The translations under genes were made by a program, and so were the position numbers. A model generated the notes under the pieces. That model saw nothing but the letters and a program-made list of their open reading frames with translations. It made no database searches and was not told where the DNA came from. From the NCBI GenBank assembly GCA_938005465.1, contig CALLNU010000005.1, forward strand, positions 1 to 44,189: 44,189 bases of DNA, read 5' to 3'. The stretch is from an uncultured Collinsella sp. Its GTDB lineage: Bacteria > Actinomycetota > Coriobacteriia > Coriobacteriales > Coriobacteriaceae. Below are positions 41,251 to 44,189 of the stretch, in pieces. Each line of letters opens with the position of its first letter. Position 1 is the stretch's first letter.

Positions 41251-41679
41251 ATGGTGACGCTCGAGACATTGAGCTGTCTATCGACTGCTCCGGACCAGTT
41301 CATCGATATTACCGAGGACGTCCACGCTGCCATCGAACGCAGCTCGGTGACGAATGGCTTGGCGGCGATTATTTTGTCGCATACGACCTGCGGAATCGTG
41401 GTAAACGAGGGGCTGCCCTGCGTGGAGACGGATCTTATGGAGACGCTTGATCGCATCGCCCCACTCGATGCCCCCTATGCGCATGCACACTTCCTGCCGA
41501 GCTATGGAGCCACCGGTAACAACTCCTGTGGGCATATCAAGAGCATGATTTGTGGAAACAGTTGCTTCTTTCCCGTCCAAGATGGCCACATCGTGTGCGG
41601 AGGTGCCCAGAACATCTATCTTGCGGAGTTTGACGGTCCGCAGAAGCGAAAAGTGTACGTCGAGGTGCTGGGGGAGTAA
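41251..41679 (+). CDS. YjbQ/UPF0047-family protein
   Basis: A 142-aa protein of the YjbQ family, conserved across life; some members have weak thiamine-phosphate synthase activity and the true role is unclear. Recognised by LSHTTCGIVVNEG (residues 43-55; usually THTTAGIxINE), GNNSCGHIKSMICGNS (usually N...AHLKA...G) and FDGPQKRKVYVEV at the end. Its presence inside a catabolic operon is unusual. The usual Ala before His is Gly94 here. The ATG at 41251 is 3 bp after the previous stop; a GTG at 41245 overlaps that stop and is an alternative. Confidence 0.83.
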   Translation: MVTLETLSCLSTAPDQFIDITEDVHAAIERSSVTNGLAAIILSHTTCGIVVNEGLPCVETDLMETLDRIAPLDAPYAHAHFLPSYGATGNNSCGHIKSMICGNSCFFPVQDGHIVCGGAQNIYLAEFDGPQKRKVYVEVLGE

Positions 41680-41712
41680 CGTCCCTGCAATGACCCTAAG
41701 AAGGAGCACGTT

Positions 41713-42522
41713 ATGTCGTTTCTAACCTCGATGTTCAAGACCGAAAAGCCGGTTATCGGAATGCTGCACCTGCGTCCTCTGCCGGGCGATCCACTGTATT
41801 ACCCGGGCGGAAGCGTGTCGCAGGTCATGGAAGCCGCCAAGCGCGATCTTGAAGCGTTGCAGCAGGGCGGTGTCGATGGCATTTTGATTACCAATGAGCT
41901 CTCGATGCCCTATGAGCAGCACGTTTCTCCCTCAACCCTTGCATCGATGGGCTATGTAATCGGGGCTCTATCCCATGATCTGTCGACTCCTTGGGGAGCT
42001 GAGGCAATTTACGATGGTGATGCTACAATCGAGCTGTGCGCTGCCGTCGACGCGCAGTTCACGCGCTGCAATTTTTGCGGTGCCTGGGCCGGTGATCTCG
42101 GGCTGATTAACCGAGATTTCGCGCACACCATGCGTCGCAAGGCGGCGCTGCGCTTGGACGACCTCAAGCTTTTTCACTTCATCACGAGCGAGGGGGAGGT
42201 TTATCTCAACGACCGCACGACTGCGGACATTGCCGATTCACTTCTCTTTAATTGCCTACCGGATGCGATGGTCATCGGCGGTTCGGCTGCCGGTCGCGGC
42301 GCTTCGGGCGAGCTTGCCGATGAGGTCCGCGAGCGTGTTGGCCAAGTACCTGTGGTGTGTGGCACCGGTTGTCGCGAAAATACCGTGGCTGACGTATTTG
42401 CTCACTACGATGGCGCGTTTGTCGGCACGTGCTTAAAGCGCGATGGAAAGCTGGATGCCCCGGTTGATGTTGAGCGGGTAGCTCGTTTTATGGCTGCCGC
42501 TCGCACGGCGCGAGGGAAGTAG
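41713..42522 (+). CDS. BtpA/SgcQ-family protein
   Basis: A 269-aa TIM-barrel protein of the BtpA family (SgcQ type), function unknown. Markers are PVIGMLHLRPLPGDP at the start, GGVDGILITNELSMPYE, the phosphate-binding-like VIGGSAAGRGAS and VVCGTGCRENTVADVFAHYDGAFVGTCLKRDG. E. coli sgcQ also sits in an uncharacterised sugar catabolic operon. The C-terminal half resembles phosphate-binding barrels, so a phosphorylated substrate is likely (inference). AAGGAG precedes the ATG. Confidence 0.87.
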   Translation: MSFLTSMFKTEKPVIGMLHLRPLPGDPLYYPGGSVSQVMEAAKRDLEALQQGGVDGILITNELSMPYEQHVSPSTLASMGYVIGALSHDLSTPWGAEAIYDGDATIELCAAVDAQFTRCNFCGAWAGDLGLINRDFAHTMRRKAALRLDDLKLFHFITSEGEVYLNDRTTADIADSLLFNCLPDAMVIGGSAAGRGASGELADEVRERVGQVPVVCGTGCRENTVADVFAHYDGAFVGTCLKRDGKLDAPVDVERVARFMAAARTARGK

Positions 42523-42528
42523 GCACCT

Positions 42529-44046
42529 ATGGGGTTCTATCTGGGTATTGATATTGGGACAAGTGCCTCTAAAGGCGTTTTAATCGATGGTCGATGCAAC
42601 ATCGTTTGCCAGGCCTCTTGTGGACACGAGACGGACAACCCGCGTGATGGATGGTACCAGCATGATGCGGAGGCAGTTTGGTGGGGCGATTTTTGCCGCT
42701 TGTCGCGCGAGCTGGTGGTGCGATCGGGGGTTAATGCGGCGCAGATTGGATGCGTGGGCCTTTCCGCATTGGGTTGCGACTGCGTACCGGTCGATACCGA
42801 GTGCAACGCGCTGGCGCCCGCGATTTTATATGGAGTCGATGCACGTTCGAAGCCGCAGATTGACGAGCTTCTTTTCGAATATGGGTCAGATCGCGCACGC
42901 GAGCTTTTCGGGCACGATCCCTGTTCGTCAGATATTGCTCCCAAGATCTTGTGGTTTAAGGAGAATATGCCCGAGGTGCACGAACGTGCCGCGAAGTTCC
43001 TGACGGCGTCATCGTTTCTGTGCGCGAAGTTGACGGGGCGTTTTACGGTGGACCGTTATTTGGCGGAGGATTTTCTTCCCCTATATGACCGCTACACTTG
43101 GAAGGTTGATGCTCGGGAATGTGCTCGTTTCTGCCGGCCTGACCAGATGGCGGAGGTAATGTCGGCTACCGATATTGCCGGGGTGATTACGCAGCGTGCG
43201 GCTGAGGCGACGGGGCTCGCGGCAGGGACACCTGTCTTAGTGGGAACGGGCGACTCTGGTGCCGAGGCCATTTCGACGGGTGTATTCCGTCCCGGCGATA
43301 TGATGGTTCAGTTGGGGAGTACAGCGTATTTCATCTACCTAGCTGATCATATGATCGATGATGCCCGTCTGTGGCCAGGGACGTTTATCATTCCCGGAAC
43401 TTACGGGATCTGCGCGGGGACCAATACGGCGGGTGCGCTCACATCGTGGCTGCGCCAAGAGCTGTATCGCGACGCCGTAGAGGCCGAGGGCCACGGTGGC
43501 CCCGATGCATATTCGGTTATGGCGCATGATGCCGCCGACGTGGCGCCGGGTGCCGATGGGCTCCTGTGTCTGCCGTACTTTGCGGGGGAGCGTACTCCGC
43601 TCAATGATCCCGAGGCGCGTGGCGTCTTCTTTGGCTTGACCGGAAGGCATACACGAGCCCATGTGGTTCGCGCCGCCTTGGAAGGCGTCGCGTATACCGT
43701 TGCATCCCATGTCGACATTATCGAGCGAGAGCATGGACTGCCAATTGGGCGCATTATGCTTGTCGGAGGTGGAACCAAGAATCCAGTTTGGATGCAAGCT
43801 ATCGCCGACGTATGCGGGTGCGAGGTCTCGGTTGCCAAGGTTACGGTGGGCGCATGCTTCGGTGATGCCATCATGGCAGCTCTCGCAGGTGGCGCCTATG
43901 CATCATGGGATGAACTCGCCCGAGTCCTTGGCGTTGCGCAAACAATCGTGCCCGATATGACTGCCCACGAGCTATATGCGTCGCGCCGTCATATCTTTGA
44001 CGAATTGTATGCGCGCAACCGTGATCTCATGCACGAATTGGTGTAA
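42529..44046 (+). CDS. FGGY-family carbohydrate kinase
   Basis: A 505-aa sugar kinase of the FGGY family (xylulokinase-like). The N-terminal phosphate-1 motif is LGIDIGTSASKGVLID; the middle has VLVGTGDSGAEAISTGV and QLGSTAYF, and the C-terminal adenosine motif is MLVGGGTKNPVWMQAIADV. The catalytic Asp is probably in GTGDSGAE. The exact sugar (xylulose, ribulose, lyxulose or other) cannot be told. It starts 6 bp after the SgcQ-like stop and is the last gene of the operon in the window. Confidence 0.9.
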   Translation: MGFYLGIDIGTSASKGVLIDGRCNIVCQASCGHETDNPRDGWYQHDAEAVWWGDFCRLSRELVVRSGVNAAQIGCVGLSALGCDCVPVDTECNALAPAILYGVDARSKPQIDELLFEYGSDRARELFGHDPCSSDIAPKILWFKENMPEVHERAAKFLTASSFLCAKLTGRFTVDRYLAEDFLPLYDRYTWKVDARECARFCRPDQMAEVMSATDIAGVITQRAAEATGLAAGTPVLVGTGDSGAEAISTGVFRPGDMMVQLGSTAYFIYLADHMIDDARLWPGTFIIPGTYGICAGTNTAGALTSWLRQELYRDAVEAEGHGGPDAYSVMAHDAADVAPGADGLLCLPYFAGERTPLNDPEARGVFFGLTGRHTRAHVVRAALEGVAYTVASHVDIIEREHGLPIGRIMLVGGGTKNPVWMQAIADVCGCEVSVAKVTVGACFGDAIMAALAGGAYASWDELARVLGVAQTIVPDMTAHELYASRRHIFDELYARNRDLMHELV

Positions 44047-44073
44047 TGCTGCCGAATTGCACTGCCTATCAAT

Positions 44074-44104
44074 AGGGACTGCGTTGTACGATTCGCATGT
44101 CCCT
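44074..44104. repeat. Hairpin after the kinase gene
   Basis: AGGGAC-TGCG (44074-44083) pairs with CGCA-TGTCCCT (44094-44104) with one bulged base. A second small stem TGGCA/TGCCA follows. It lies between convergent genes, like the element at 9509-9589, and shares the AGGGAC/GTCCCT ends. Confidence 0.6.
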
Positions 44105-44124
44105 TGGCATTTTTGCCACATGGG

Positions 44125-44189
44125 TTAGCGAAGGTCGGTAGTGTCGAGAAAGTTGGTGTAGAGCCCCATCCGAAGCGAGTCGGCCCGGC
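44125..44189 (-). CDS. C-terminal end of a minus-strand gene (partial)
   Basis: The last 65 bases read on the minus strand as an open frame ending RADSLRMGLYTNFLDTTDLR and a TAA stop at 44127-44125. The composition looks coding and the gene would converge on the kinase gene. Too short to assign a family. Confidence 0.4.
   Translation of the reverse strand, partial: RADSLRMGLYTNFLDTTDLR

Noticed and set aside
1..44189. CRISPR array, prophage, IS element or toxin-antitoxin pair
   Set aside because: No regularly spaced direct repeats, transposase, integrase, phage structural genes or recognisable small toxin/antitoxin pair were found on either strand.

Overview
The window looks like a chromosomal stretch from a high-GC anaerobic gut actinomycete of the Coriobacteriia, most likely Collinsella or a close relative. 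This is an inference from several features together: high GC with GC-rich third codon positions, actinobacterial-type NrdD/NrdG, FrlB/C/D-like fructosamine genes, a UreE-like protein beside an SlyD-like FKBP, a DUF3793-flavodoxin pair, YolD plus an UvrX-like polymerase, and strong Shine-Dalgarno sequences with TTGACC/TATNNT promoters. No phage, IS transposase, CRISPR array or plasmid gene was seen.

Layout. 1-3.9 kb: the 3' end of a tRNA, then nrdD and nrdG (anaerobic class III ribonucleotide reductase and its activase). They lie behind a promoter carrying two NrdR boxes and a long structured leader, and are separated by two large inverted repeats. 3.9-5.6 kb: folE, an HD hydrolase and folB (early folate pathway). 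5.6-7.5 kb (minus): a YgjP/DUF45 metalloprotease and an M19 dipeptidase. 7.6-9.5 kb: SlyD-like and UreE-like proteins (probable nickel handling) and a Cof-type HAD phosphatase. 9.6-13.1 kb (minus): a PerR/Fur-type regulator, an acylphosphatase, a Gfo/Idh oxidoreductase, RNase HI and a LysR regulator. 13.1-14.8 kb: metY (O-acetylhomoserine sulfhydrylase), divergent from the LysR gene and preceded by a candidate 17-residue Cys-containing leader peptide.

15-21 kb: a secreted wall-type protein, a small membrane protein, a ketopantoate reductase-like enzyme, a ferredoxin-type aldo/keto reductase, a second Gfo/Idh oxidoreductase and endonuclease IV. The last two are each preceded by a copy of the same hairpin element. 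21-24.3 kb: a three-gene polar amino-acid ABC importer whose permease has an unusual N-terminal exported domain. 24.3-26.1 kb: a flavodoxin/DUF3793 operon and a divergent HMA metal-binding protein, both behind clear operator-like palindromes. 26.1-28.1 kb (minus): an SOS-type operon (Y-family polymerase plus YolD) behind a LexA box. 28.3-32.5 kb: a truncated iron-ADH-like protein, pgi and two HAD phosphatases.

32.6-44.1 kb is the most distinctive part: a GntR/UTRA regulator followed by ten co-directional genes. The first five are a YfcC-type transporter, an Amidohydrolase_3 protein, and FrlC-, FrlB- and FrlD-like proteins, which resembles a fructosamine (Amadori product) utilisation locus. 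After an internal terminator come a second FrlD-like kinase, an Amidohydrolase_2 protein, a YjbQ protein, a BtpA/SgcQ protein and a FGGY kinase. The two halves look like one regulated catabolic system for a sugar-amine or related conjugate; the second half matches no pathway I know. FrlB-type chemistry would yield glucose 6-phosphate, which the nearby pgi product could pass into glycolysis.

A second theme is at least nine long intergenic inverted repeats. They sit between genes, often as the only spacer, and several share GGGACA-type arm ends. Two (18887 and 20053) are clear homologues with compensatory changes in their inner stem.
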